Of a stretch of 64,000 nt of DNA, positions 46,715-55,282 are shown piece after piece. Made by a program: the position numbers and the translations under genes. The first letter of the stretch is position 1. Each line of letters starts with the position of its first letter. This DNA comes from Sphingobacterium griseoflavum (GTDB lineage Bacteria > Bacteroidota > Bacteroidia > Sphingobacteriales > Sphingobacteriaceae): NCBI RefSeq assembly GCF_014653155.1, contig NZ_BNAF01000008.1:124001-188000 (forward strand), given 5' to 3'. A model generated the notes under the pieces. The model searched no databases. It was not told the origin of the DNA and saw only the letters and a program-made list of their open reading frames with translations.

Positions 46715-49272
46715 ATAAGCCCATGAAAGTGATCTGTTTTTTTATTGCATGGATGTCGCTTGTGCAGTATGGATTTTGTCAGCAGCCCGATACGTTAGCA
46801 CTTGAAGTCAGCTGGCAACCTTTGGAAAATAATTATCTGGGAAAGGAGCAGGCGTTGTCGATCTTGCAGATCAAGAACAAGAGTGCCCTTACCTTAAAAG
46901 GTGATTGGGGGATCTATTTTAATTTCATACGGATAATAACAGGCAAAGAAAAGGAGAAAAACATCAAGGTGACGCATCGCAATGGCGATCTGTTCACGCT
47001 GCAGCCCCAAGGAAAGCAGCGGACGCTGAAACCTGGTGATAGTATCCGGTATGAAATGCTTTCTGCGTCTTGGTTGGTCAACGCCAATGATGCGCCGCAA
47101 GGCTTTTACATCAAGTTTGCCGATGGACGCACCCAGCCATTGCCGGCGGTTAAAATCTTGCCTCCAGCGGATGACCGTAAGTTTTTTCGTGTGGGCGGCG
47201 ATGTGGAAATGTCTCCCCAGAGGCTATTTGCCAAAAACAGCAGCATCCCGTTCAACACCGATTCAGTCTTTCCAACGGTCTTTCCATCCCCTAGCCAATA
47301 TCAGGTAGCAGAAGGAGCATACCAGTTCCAACACACCTCCATTCTCTTCGACCCCATTTTCGCCGCTGAGGCCCAGCTGTTGGATACCTTATTTCAGACT
47401 TTGCTGGGGCAGCGGTTTCCTCTTTTCTCGGGTGTCAAAGAGGTTCCGAAGCATGCCGTTGTGTTCTACAAGCAGGACGATTTGGCCGATGAAGCGTATC
47501 GACTCGAGGTGAAACCGGATCAGATTAATATTTATGCCGCAGGCAATAGCGGCGCTTTTTATGCTGTGCAGAGCCTAAGATCTATGCTTTATGCCCAGAA
47601 AATCAATGGGCTCCCCAAATCCCTTCCTGCCGTATCCATCGCTGATGTACCTCGTTTTGGTAGAAGAGCTTTGATGCTTGATGTGGCGCGGAATTTCCAG
47701 TCCAAGCAACAAATTAAGAAAGTCTTGGATGTCATGGCACTCTACAAACTAAATACGCTGCATTTTCATTTAAACGACGATGAAGGTTGGCGGTTAGAGA
47801 TTCCCGCCTTACCGGAATTGACCGAGGTGGGCGGGAGACGTGGAGACCTCGCCAACGACCAGAGTGCACATTTGCCGCCATCTTACGGATCTGGGCCCAT
47901 CGTGGATGCACTTCCCGGATCGGGATATTATTCGAAAGACGATTTTATAGAGCTGTTGCGGTATGCTGCGGCACGTCATATTAAGATTATCCCAGAAGTG
48001 GAGACCCCGGGACATGCACGCGCAGCTATACAGGCCATGGAAAGGCGCTATCGAAGATTAGCGGAACAAGGAAAACTGGAGGAGGCTGCAAAGTATCTGC
48101 TTCGTGATGCGGGTGATCGTTCCGTTTACCGCTCGGTGCAAAAATGGAATGACAATGTGATGGACGTGTCTATGCCCTCGGTTTATTCTTTTATAGCAGT
48201 AGTGGTCGATGAACTATTGGCGATGTACGACGAAGCCGGTGTGCCGCTGGAAACAGTGCATCTTGGTGGAGACGAAGTGCCCCAAGGTGTTTGGGAAAAA
48301 TCACCCGCCTTTGAACGATTGAAGCGCGCGGATGCAAGCATGCACAACGCCGACGACCTTTGGGACTATTATTTTGGCAAAGTGCACGAGATTCTGGCCG
48401 CGCGCAACCTTTATATGTCCGGTTGGGAAGAAGTCGGATTGCGGAAAGTCTCGGACGCACAGGGCAAGAAGAAATGGATTCCCAATGATCGTTTTAAAAG
48501 CCACAACATACACCTCAATGTTTGGAACAATTTGTTGGGGAATGAAGATTTGGCCTACAGATTGGCCAATGCCGGATATAAAGTAGTCCTTTCTTTCGTC
48601 AGCAATTTTTATATGGACATGGCGTATTACAAAAAATTTGATGAACCGGGTTTTTATTGGGGCGGTTTCATCGGTTTGGAAAAACCCTACAGCTTTATTC
48701 CGTATAATTACCTCAAGAATCAACAGCTAAATTATTTGGATCGTCCTTTAAGCCAGGCAACGCTTCAAGGGGCAGCGCAATTGACGGAAGAAGGCAAGCG
48801 CAATATTGTCGGCCTACAGGCGCTATTGTGGTCCGAAACCGTCAAAAGCCCCGCGCAAATGGAATATCTTCTTTTTCCAAGGTTATTGGCCTTTGCGGAG
48901 AAAGCTTGGGCGCAGGAAGCTGTTTGGGAAACGGAGGCAGACACCGGACGGTATAAGCTGCTGTTTGCCAAATCCCTCGGTAATTTCTATCAGGTAGTGG
49001 GCAAGCAAGAACTTCCTAAACTTGATTTCGTTGCAGGAGGCTTCCAATACCGCATCCCTTCTGTGGGCGTAAAGGTTATGGACGGATTGGTGCATGCAAA
49101 TTGTGAACTGCCGGGCTTTGTCATTCGGTATGCAACAAACGGCGCAGCGCCCTCGGCAGATAGTCCGGCATACGAGCGGCCTCTTTCTAATCAAAAAGGG
49201 CTGGTGTTCGCTGCGTTTAACAGCTTGGGCAGATCAGGCGCCTTAACTGTGGTCGATCAAATCAAGGAGTAA
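46711..49272 (+). CDS. GH20 beta-N-acetylhexosaminidase, chitobiase-like multidomain form
   Basis: Exported enzyme of 853 residues with signal MNKPMKVICFFIAWMSLVQYGFCQQ. Domain order: chitobiase N-terminal carbohydrate-binding-like domain (about 25-170), GH20b domain (about 185-310, with YRLEVKPDQINIYAAGNSG), GH20 barrel (about 315-750: LMLDVARNFQ, LHFHLNDDEGWRLEI, IIPEVETPGHARAA, catalytic Asp521-Glu522 in HLGGDEVP) and a C-terminal chitobiase-type sandwich (about 780-853, VIRYATNGAAPSADSPAY). It releases GlcNAc from chitobiose-like or N-glycan ends. It differs clearly from its short neighbour, so the two probably cut different linkages. It overlaps the transporter start (TAATG). Confidence 0.95.
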   Translation: MNKPMKVICFFIAWMSLVQYGFCQQPDTLALEVSWQPLENNYLGKEQALSILQIKNKSALTLKGDWGIYFNFIRIITGKEKEKNIKVTHRNGDLFTLQPQGKQRTLKPGDSIRYEMLSASWLVNANDAPQGFYIKFADGRTQPLPAVKILPPADDRKFFRVGGDVEMSPQRLFAKNSSIPFNTDSVFPTVFPSPSQYQVAEGAYQFQHTSILFDPIFAAEAQLLDTLFQTLLGQRFPLFSGVKEVPKHAVVFYKQDDLADEAYRLEVKPDQINIYAAGNSGAFYAVQSLRSMLYAQKINGLPKSLPAVSIADVPRFGRRALMLDVARNFQSKQQIKKVLDVMALYKLNTLHFHLNDDEGWRLEIPALPELTEVGGRRGDLANDQSAHLPPSYGSGPIVDALPGSGYYSKDDFIELLRYAAARHIKIIPEVETPGHARAAIQAMERRYRRLAEQGKLEEAAKYLLRDAGDRSVYRSVQKWNDNVMDVSMPSVYSFIAVVVDELLAMYDEAGVPLETVHLGGDEVPQGVWEKSPAFERLKRADASMHNADDLWDYYFGKVHEILAARNLYMSGWEEVGLRKVSDAQGKKKWIPNDRFKSHNIHLNVWNNLLGNEDLAYRLANAGYKVVLSFVSNFYMDMAYYKKFDEPGFYWGGFIGLEKPYSFIPYNYLKNQQLNYLDRPLSQATLQGAAQLTEEGKRNIVGLQALLWSETVKSPAQMEYLLFPRLLAFAEKAWAQEAVWETEADTGRYKLLFAKSLGNFYQVVGKQELPKLDFVAGGFQYRIPSVGVKVMDGLVHANCELPGFVIRYATNGAAPSADSPAYERPLSNQKGLVFAAFNSLGRSGALTVVDQIKE

Positions 49273-50603
49273 TGGGTATGAAAAAACAAATAGCTGTATC
49301 CGCGGCCTCTTTAACCAAAAGGGAGGCGCTCGTTTCCATTGCCCTTATCGGTTTGTTATTCTTTATTTTTGGTTTCGTCACTTGGATCAATGCCATACTT
49401 ATTCCGTACTTCAAGATCGCCTGCGAGCTCAATCATTTTGAATCCTATCTTGTTGCATTTGCGTTTTACATCGCCTATTTAGTGATGTCGCTTCCGGCAG
49501 GCTACCTCCTGAAACGAATTGGATTCAAGCGCGGTATGATGTATGGGTTTTGGATCATGGCGTTCGGAGCCGCACTATTTGTGCCTGCCGGTTTTGGCCG
49601 TGTCTACGGGCTGTTTCTTGCTGGGCTTTTTACGCTAGGTATAGGATTGGCTATTCTGCAGACAGCGGCAAACCCCTATATCACCGTATTGGGAGATAAG
49701 GAGCGCGCCGCACAACGCTTTAGCATCATGGGTATATGCAATAAATTTGCAGGTATCGTGGCTCCGTTGCTTTTTGCAGCGGTCATACTGAAGCCCACGG
49801 ACAATGCCTTGTTCGAACAACTAAAGACAATGGAAGGGCTGGCTAAAGAAAATGCGTTGGATGCTCTTATCGCACGGGTTATATTACCGTACAGCATCGT
49901 GGCGATAGTTTTGTTGCTACTAGGGATCTTTATTCGGTACTCTCCGCTGCCAGAGATTGATACCGATGTGGAGGACGAAGGACTTTCCTTATCCAACGCA
50001 CATAAAAAGACGATCATGGACTTTCCCCATCTTGTTTTGGGAAGTATAGCTATCTTCTTCCATGTAGGCTCACAGGTCATCGCTGTGGATAGTATCATCA
50101 ACTATGTATCCGCTACCGGCATACCGTTTTTGGAAGCAAAGGTTTTTCCTTCGTACACACTTACCGCCACGATTGTCGGTTACCTGTTAGGTATTTGGTG
50201 TGTCCCGCGATTTATTAGCCAACTATCAGCGTTGAAACTGTGCACCTTGGCAGGGCTCTGTTTCAGTTTTTTGGTGCTGTTTTCGGATGGAAGCGTCCAT
50301 ATTTTAGGGCACGAGACCTCGCCGTCCGTTTGGTTTGTTGTGCTGCTAGGTTTTGCAAATTCCATGATTTGGGCCGGCGTCTGGCCTTTGGCGCTATCCA
50401 ATTTAGGCCGCTTCCTGAAAATTGGTGCGGCTTTGCTCATCATGGCGTTATGCGGAAATGCCATCATGCCGCTGCTCTATGGTTATTTGGCGGATATCTA
50501 CGGACTTAAACAGGCTTACTGGGTTCTTGTGCCTTGCTACATGTACCTCATCTTCTATGCTTTCCGTGGACATAAGATCACGCATTGGAAAAGGGCGAGA
50601 TAG
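49272..50603 (+). CDS. FucP/NagP-type MFS sugar permease
   Basis: Inner-membrane proton symporter of the fucose-hexose (FHS) group, 443 residues with about 12 membrane helices. Marks: LLFFIFGFVTWINAILIPYFK in helix 1, YLVMSLPAGYLLKRIGFKRG, and LAILQTAANPYITVLG. It lies in one operon with two hexosaminidases and under a GlcNAc-type operator, so the likely substrate is GlcNAc (as for NagP of this group); this is inference from context. As it imports free sugar, a cytoplasmic GlcNAc kinase is needed before NagA; none is found in the window. Confidence 0.9.
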   Translation: MGMKKQIAVSAASLTKREALVSIALIGLLFFIFGFVTWINAILIPYFKIACELNHFESYLVAFAFYIAYLVMSLPAGYLLKRIGFKRGMMYGFWIMAFGAALFVPAGFGRVYGLFLAGLFTLGIGLAILQTAANPYITVLGDKERAAQRFSIMGICNKFAGIVAPLLFAAVILKPTDNALFEQLKTMEGLAKENALDALIARVILPYSIVAIVLLLLGIFIRYSPLPEIDTDVEDEGLSLSNAHKKTIMDFPHLVLGSIAIFFHVGSQVIAVDSIINYVSATGIPFLEAKVFPSYTLTATIVGYLLGIWCVPRFISQLSALKLCTLAGLCFSFLVLFSDGSVHILGHETSPSVWFVVLLGFANSMIWAGVWPLALSNLGRFLKIGAALLIMALCGNAIMPLLYGYLADIYGLKQAYWVLVPCYMYLIFYAFRGHKITHWKRAR

Positions 50604-50625
50604 ATCGGAGATAAGGCTGCAACGA

Positions 50626-51669
50626 TCAATGACGTTTCTCCGCAGTCGATTCGCGTACGATAAGTTCGGTTTTCAGGGTAATAACCTGATAATCGATCAC
50701 ATCGATTTCATCTTCTTCAATGTGTTGGATGAGTAGCCTCCCTGTTGCTTCACCCATTTGGAAAGCCCGATCATTGATGGTTGTGATGTGGGGCTCTACG
50801 ATGGTGGCTATAGGGTAATTACTGAAACCGACGACCGCAACTTCTTCCGGGATGGCTGTGTGCCGTTTGTTCAACGTCTGTATAACAGCAGCTGCGGTGT
50901 AGTCGTTCGCGCAGAAAACTCCATCAGGACGGATGGACGAATCAAGTATCTTGCAGGCGCAGTCAACGCCTTCTTGGTAGCTTAAATGTTGCGCCTCCAA
51001 AATCAAATCCTCGTAAACCACAAGTCCATTTTTTTCGATGGCCGCCTTAAAACCTTCCAGCCGCTTTTTGAAGATGCCAGTCGTTTGGTTGCCGGCTATG
51101 TGTGCCAAACGGGTTTTTCCCTGCTGGATAAGGTGCTCTGTAGCGAGGTATGCCGATTCGAAGTCATTGATCATGACCTTGTTTGTTTCAAAGCTATCGG
51201 GTGTACGGTCATAGAAGACCAGCGGCACTTTCGATTTTAGCAATTTTTTGAAATGGTCATAGTTTTTGGTTTCCATGGCCAAACAGACAATAATGCCCTC
51301 CACCATTTTGGTCTGTAAAATCTTGACGATCTCTTTCTCCCGCTTGTAAGAGTCCTGTGATTGAAAGATGGTGACGTGGTACCCACTTTTATACGCAAAC
51401 GCCTCGATGCCACTGATCACCCGCGAGTGGAAGTCGATATCGATGCGTGGTACAATCACGCCGATGGCTTTTGTTTTTCTGCTGCGAAAGCTCGACGCGA
51501 TAGAATTCGGCGCAAAACCAAGCCTATCGGCGACCCCATTTACCAGTTCTTTCGTCTGATCGCTGATTCCTGGATGATTCGCCAATGCCCTGGAGATGGT
51601 CGACGTAGACAAATTTAATTCCTGCGCCAAGTCCTTTATGGTAATGCGTGTCGCCTTTTTATGCTTCAT
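50626..51669 (-). CDS. LacI-family regulator of the SusC/SusD-GH16 operon
   Basis: 347 residues from the ATG at 51669; a longer frame to 51741 adds 24 non-conserved residues. HTH residues about 9-30 (ITIKDLAQELNLSTSTISRAL), the hinge SIASSFRSRKTKAIGVIVP, then the ligand domain (FYDRTPDSF, DGVFCANDYTAAAVIQ, VAVVGFSNYPIATIVEP). It is divergent from the SusC gene at 52084. The intervening DNA carries two palindromes with CAA/TTG half-sites (51858 and 52000), and the same motif appears before the M60 operon (14539), so this protein probably controls both. The inducer is unknown. Confidence 0.88.
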   Translation of the reverse strand: MKHKKATRITIKDLAQELNLSTSTISRALANHPGISDQTKELVNGVADRLGFAPNSIASSFRSRKTKAIGVIVPRIDIDFHSRVISGIEAFAYKSGYHVTIFQSQDSYKREKEIVKILQTKMVEGIIVCLAMETKNYDHFKKLLKSKVPLVFYDRTPDSFETNKVMINDFESAYLATEHLIQQGKTRLAHIAGNQTTGIFKKRLEGFKAAIEKNGLVVYEDLILEAQHLSYQEGVDCACKILDSSIRPDGVFCANDYTAAAVIQTLNKRHTAIPEEVAVVGFSNYPIATIVEPHITTINDRAFQMGEATGRLLIQHIEEDEIDVIDYQVITLKTELIVRESTAEKRH

Positions 51670-51857
51670 TTTTCCCTCAAAAATAAATTGTTGCTTAGCC
51701 GTGCCTGCTCTTGGTAGCCATACGTATACCGTGCAATGCATCGCTAATATAGGGTAAATCTTTGATTTATCTTTTACGATATTCTTGGCATTTAGCGTAT
51801 CCCCTCATATTGCTTATGGTTGAGGTGTTATAAAGGTATCATCGCTCAACTTTTTAA

Positions 51858-51867
51858 CAAACGTTTG
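51858..51867. promoter_or_regulatory. LacI operator candidate, CAAACGTTTG
   Basis: Perfect 10-bp palindrome CAAACGTTTG, flanked by AA and CAT, in the lacI-susC intergenic region, 189 bp upstream of the lacI start. The core is identical to the site at 14539-14550. Confidence 0.58.
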
Positions 51868-51989
51868 CATAAAAATTGCATTTTTTAAGTTATTTTAATC
51901 GTATTGGTAATATCGTTTTTATAGCTTTATATTCTCAAATAGCTCGTATATTGCTAATTATAAATGGATATTACTGATTTATTTTTAAA

Positions 51990-52021
51990 AATATATTATG
52001 CAATCATTTGCATAATATATT
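51990..52021. promoter_or_regulatory. 32-bp perfect palindrome covering the -33 region of the SusC promoter
   Basis: Arms AATATATTATGCAA (51990-52003) and TTGCATAATATATT (52008-52021) around TCAT; all 14 pairs match. The inner part, GCAATCATTTGC (52000-52011), has the same half-sites as GCAAACGTTTGC at 14539 with a changed centre. It overlaps the -33 TTTG and ends 9 bp before the -7, so a bound protein would block transcription of the 52084 operon. Confidence 0.62.
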
Positions 52022-52038
52022 GCAATAGATTACATTTG
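52007..52038 (+). promoter_or_regulatory. Promoter of the SusC/SusD-GH16-nagB operon
   Basis: TTTG at 52007-52010, 20-bp spacer, TACATTTG at 52031-52038 (exact TAnnTTTG). The start site is near 52045, about 40 bases before the ATG at 52084. This supports the choice of 52084 over the upstream frame start at 51964. Confidence 0.7.
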
Positions 52039-52083
52039 ATGTATAAAATACTACGGATTACAAAACCTGAAATCTTTTACATT

Positions 52084-55000
52084 ATGAATGTACCTACTAG
52101 CCGAGTTTACCCTATTTCTAGACGAAATCGGTTTTTGGAAAGCCTTTGCGTCTTTCTTGTTTTCAATCTCTTGTTTTTTCACGATGTTTCTGCGCAAACC
52201 CGGACGGTTACGGGGCAAATAACGGATGCCGACAATGGGCAGCCCCTGTTGGGGGCGAATGTTTTTGTCCAGGGAACCAATCGCGGGACAAGCACAGGCG
52301 AGGGGGGGCGTTTCTCGTTGCCCGGTGTGCAAGCCGGAGACGTGATTCGTGTTGCCATGATTGGTTATGTCGCTCAGACCGTAACGATCAACCAGCAACA
52401 ATCCGTGACCATGATGTTAAAGCCTTCCACCAATGTGCTGGAGGAAATGGTCGTCGTCGGGTACGGGCAGCAGAAAAAGCGGAACTTGACCGGTTCCGTC
52501 GTGTCGGTTGGTTCCGAAGAAATCGAAAAGACGACCCTGCAAGATCCCATTTCTATCCTGCAAGGGCGTGCCGCCGGTGTGCAGGTGACATCCAACTCGG
52601 GTGCGCCGGGCGGTGAGATGACGATCCGGGTGCGCGGAAACTCCTCGCTCAACGCTGGGAACAATCCGCTTTTTGTCGTGGATGGTATACCCATAGAGTC
52701 CAACTCGATCTCTTCGCTGAACGGTTCCGAAAATTTTGGGTTGAACCCATTGGCGGACCTCAATCCCACGGACATTGCTTCGATAGAGATCTTGAAAGAT
52801 GCGGCGTCTACAGCGATCTATGGTTCGCGCGCGGCAAACGGCGTGGTCATGATCACCACGAAACGTGGTGCCGAGGGCAAGGCTGAAGTAAATCTGAACG
52901 TTACATCTGGAGTGAGCGCGATTACGCGTAAGCTGAGTGTGCTGAATGCAAGTCAGTATCGGCAGCTTATATTGGATTCCTACACCAATTTGGGTACAAC
53001 CGAGGAGCCCTACTATACGATCATTGATTCCCTCAATCCGATGAATAACGGTGATGTCGATTGGCAGGAAGAGCTCATGCGTCCTGCGGGGCAATATAAG
53101 GTGGATCTTTCCGTCCGCGGCGGCAACAAAAGCACGCGGTACGCTTGGAGCTCTTCTTACATGGATCAAGATGGGATCATTTTGAACTCCAATTATAAGC
53201 GTATTACGTCCCGCCTAAACGTTGACTTCGATATTTCGGAGAAGCTGACCGTTGGACAAAGTATCTCCTTCACCAATGCGACCAACAACCGGATCAACGC
53301 TGGGGGCGTAGGAAACCTAAGCGTTATTCGTGAATTGCTTGTCCGTCCGCCGATTATGTCGATGTATCTACCCGATGGATCATTGAATGGCTACTCGCTT
53401 GGACGTCGTAACCCGGTTGGGATTGCGCTGTATGCTACACATCTCAATAAGAGCAATCGCTTGATCGGTAGCCAATACTTGGAATACAAGATTATTCCAG
53501 GGCTTAAATTCCGCAGTAACCTTAATTTTGACTATACATCGATGAAGGAAGATGAGTTTATGCCTTCTACGCTAGACTACCGCGAAGGGTACAATACCGG
53601 TGCCGTTCGGTCCACCGGAAACTTGACTTGGGGCAACGAAAGCTACTTCAGCTACAACAGGCAGTTGGGTGATGGGCATAATTTCGGCGCGGTGGCGGGA
53701 ATGAGTTTTCAGCAATGGCGTTACGATCGGACAGGGCTGGACGGCATGTTCTTTCCGAGCGATAACATCCGGACGTTAAATGCTGCCGGTGTAATTTCCA
53801 ATCAGGGGGTCAACGTGGCGTCGGAGCATGCCATGCTATCTTACTTTGGGCGGGTTTCCTACGATTATATGTCCAAGTATTTAGCCGAGGTGAATTTGCG
53901 GGCGGATGGTTCTTCCCGTTTCGGGCGCGACCAGCGATTTGGTTACTTTCCATCGGCTTCGGTAGGCTGGCGCTTTTCCGAAGAAGCGGGAGTCAAGAAT
54001 CTCACTTTCCTAAATGATGGAAAGCTGCGGTTCAGCGCAGGGATGACCGGAAACGAGGCCATTGGCGATTATACCTCGCAAGGCGAATTCAGTCTTGCAG
54101 GAAATTACCTGGATTTTGCCGGTGCTGTTCCGACGGTAATGCCCAATGCCGGACTGACCTGGGAAACTACCACGCAATACAACGCGGGGGTCGATTTGGC
54201 CTTCCTCGCAAACCGACTGATCTTCAACGCAGATTTTTACGTGAAAAACACGAAAGACCTGTTGTATAATGTGCCTATACCAAACACGACGGGATTTAGT
54301 TACATCACACAAAATATAGGCTCTATTCAGAATAGGGGCGCAGAGTTTGTGCTGAGCAGTAAAAATCTGCAAGGAAACTTTAGATGGGGCACAAACCTGA
54401 ACATCAGCTTGAATAGAAATAAGGTAACGTCACTTCCTGAAAACCTGCTGACAAATGGCTATATCCAAAATGGTACGTACCACATCTTGAAAGAAGGCCT
54501 CCCGATCGGTGTGTTTTACGGCTGGCGTTTCGACGGCGTCTATGCGTCTGATGCGGATAATGTTAACGGCGTTACCCACGGTGCGTCGGGTCCGGCTTTC
54601 CAAGGGGGCGATCCTATATGGCATGACTTGAATGGTGATAACATCATCAATCAGGACGATCGGCAAATCATTGGGTATGCAGAGCCGAAGTTTTTCGGCG
54701 GTATATCGAACGATTTCAGTTACAAGAATTTTTCCTTGAATGTGTTCTTCCAGTTTGCGACGGGCAACGATATCTATAGCGAAATAAACCATCAACGCAA
54801 TTCCGTTATTCGCTATAACAACCTTTCTACAGATGCGCTAAACAGATGGCGGCAACAGGGCGATGTGACCAATTTTCCGAAACCCGTTCGGGACGATCCG
54901 CGACAGTCGGACAGTCGTGTGCAGAGCCGCTGGGTGGAAGACGGTTCCTATGTCAAGCTAAAGAACGTGAACTTCCGGTATACTTTTTCACCTTCTTTGG

Positions 55001-55182
55001 TCCAGCGCATTGGGTTACGAAAAGTAGACGCATTTGTGACAGCCACAAACCTGATCACTTGGACACGCTATACGGGATTTGATCCAGATGTAAATTCCTA
55101 CTCAGGACTCCGCGTTGGTGTAGACGAAGGATCGTACCCCCAGAGCCGCACCTTTATTTTCGGATTAAATATTGGTCTCTAA
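52084..55182 (+). CDS. SusC/RagA-type TonB-dependent transporter (pair 4)
   Basis: 1032 residues from the ATG at 52084. Signal about residues 1-36 ending LFFHDVSAQ, carboxypeptidase-regulatory-like domain (about 40-115, TVTGQITDADNGQPLLGANV), TonB box LEEMVVVGYGQQKKRNLTGS, plug (IRVRGNSSLNAGNNPLFVVD, IEILKDAASTAIYGSRAANG), barrel, and a C-terminus ending TFIFGLNIGL. A frame extension to 51964 runs through the promoter and palindrome and is not used. It heads an operon with SusD, a fasciclin/DNRLRE lipoprotein, GH16 and nagB, so it probably imports amino-sugar-containing oligosaccharides. Confidence 0.95.
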   Translation: MNVPTSRVYPISRRNRFLESLCVFLVFNLLFFHDVSAQTRTVTGQITDADNGQPLLGANVFVQGTNRGTSTGEGGRFSLPGVQAGDVIRVAMIGYVAQTVTINQQQSVTMMLKPSTNVLEEMVVVGYGQQKKRNLTGSVVSVGSEEIEKTTLQDPISILQGRAAGVQVTSNSGAPGGEMTIRVRGNSSLNAGNNPLFVVDGIPIESNSISSLNGSENFGLNPLADLNPTDIASIEILKDAASTAIYGSRAANGVVMITTKRGAEGKAEVNLNVTSGVSAITRKLSVLNASQYRQLILDSYTNLGTTEEPYYTIIDSLNPMNNGDVDWQEELMRPAGQYKVDLSVRGGNKSTRYAWSSSYMDQDGIILNSNYKRITSRLNVDFDISEKLTVGQSISFTNATNNRINAGGVGNLSVIRELLVRPPIMSMYLPDGSLNGYSLGRRNPVGIALYATHLNKSNRLIGSQYLEYKIIPGLKFRSNLNFDYTSMKEDEFMPSTLDYREGYNTGAVRSTGNLTWGNESYFSYNRQLGDGHNFGAVAGMSFQQWRYDRTGLDGMFFPSDNIRTLNAAGVISNQGVNVASEHAMLSYFGRVSYDYMSKYLAEVNLRADGSSRFGRDQRFGYFPSASVGWRFSEEAGVKNLTFLNDGKLRFSAGMTGNEAIGDYTSQGEFSLAGNYLDFAGAVPTVMPNAGLTWETTTQYNAGVDLAFLANRLIFNADFYVKNTKDLLYNVPIPNTTGFSYITQNIGSIQNRGAEFVLSSKNLQGNFRWGTNLNISLNRNKVTSLPENLLTNGYIQNGTYHILKEGLPIGVFYGWRFDGVYASDADNVNGVTHGASGPAFQGGDPIWHDLNGDNIINQDDRQIIGYAEPKFFGGISNDFSYKNFSLNVFFQFATGNDIYSEINHQRNSVIRYNNLSTDALNRWRQQGDVTNFPKPVRDDPRQSDSRVQSRWVEDGSYVKLKNVNFRYTFSPSLVQRIGLRKVDAFVTATNLITWTRYTGFDPDVNSYSGLRVGVDEGSYPQSRTFIFGLNIGL

Positions 55183-55282
55183 AAAGCGATTGAACATGAA
55201 AACTATCAAGAGTAACAAAAACAAGCGATCAATGGCAGCTATTGGGCTCTTTGCTGCTAGATACTACTTAAAAGACATCAAG

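Noticed and set aside
52417..53169. 250-codon antisense frame inside the fourth SusC gene
   Set aside because: The sense strand carries an undoubted SusC plug; the antisense product has no domain-like features.
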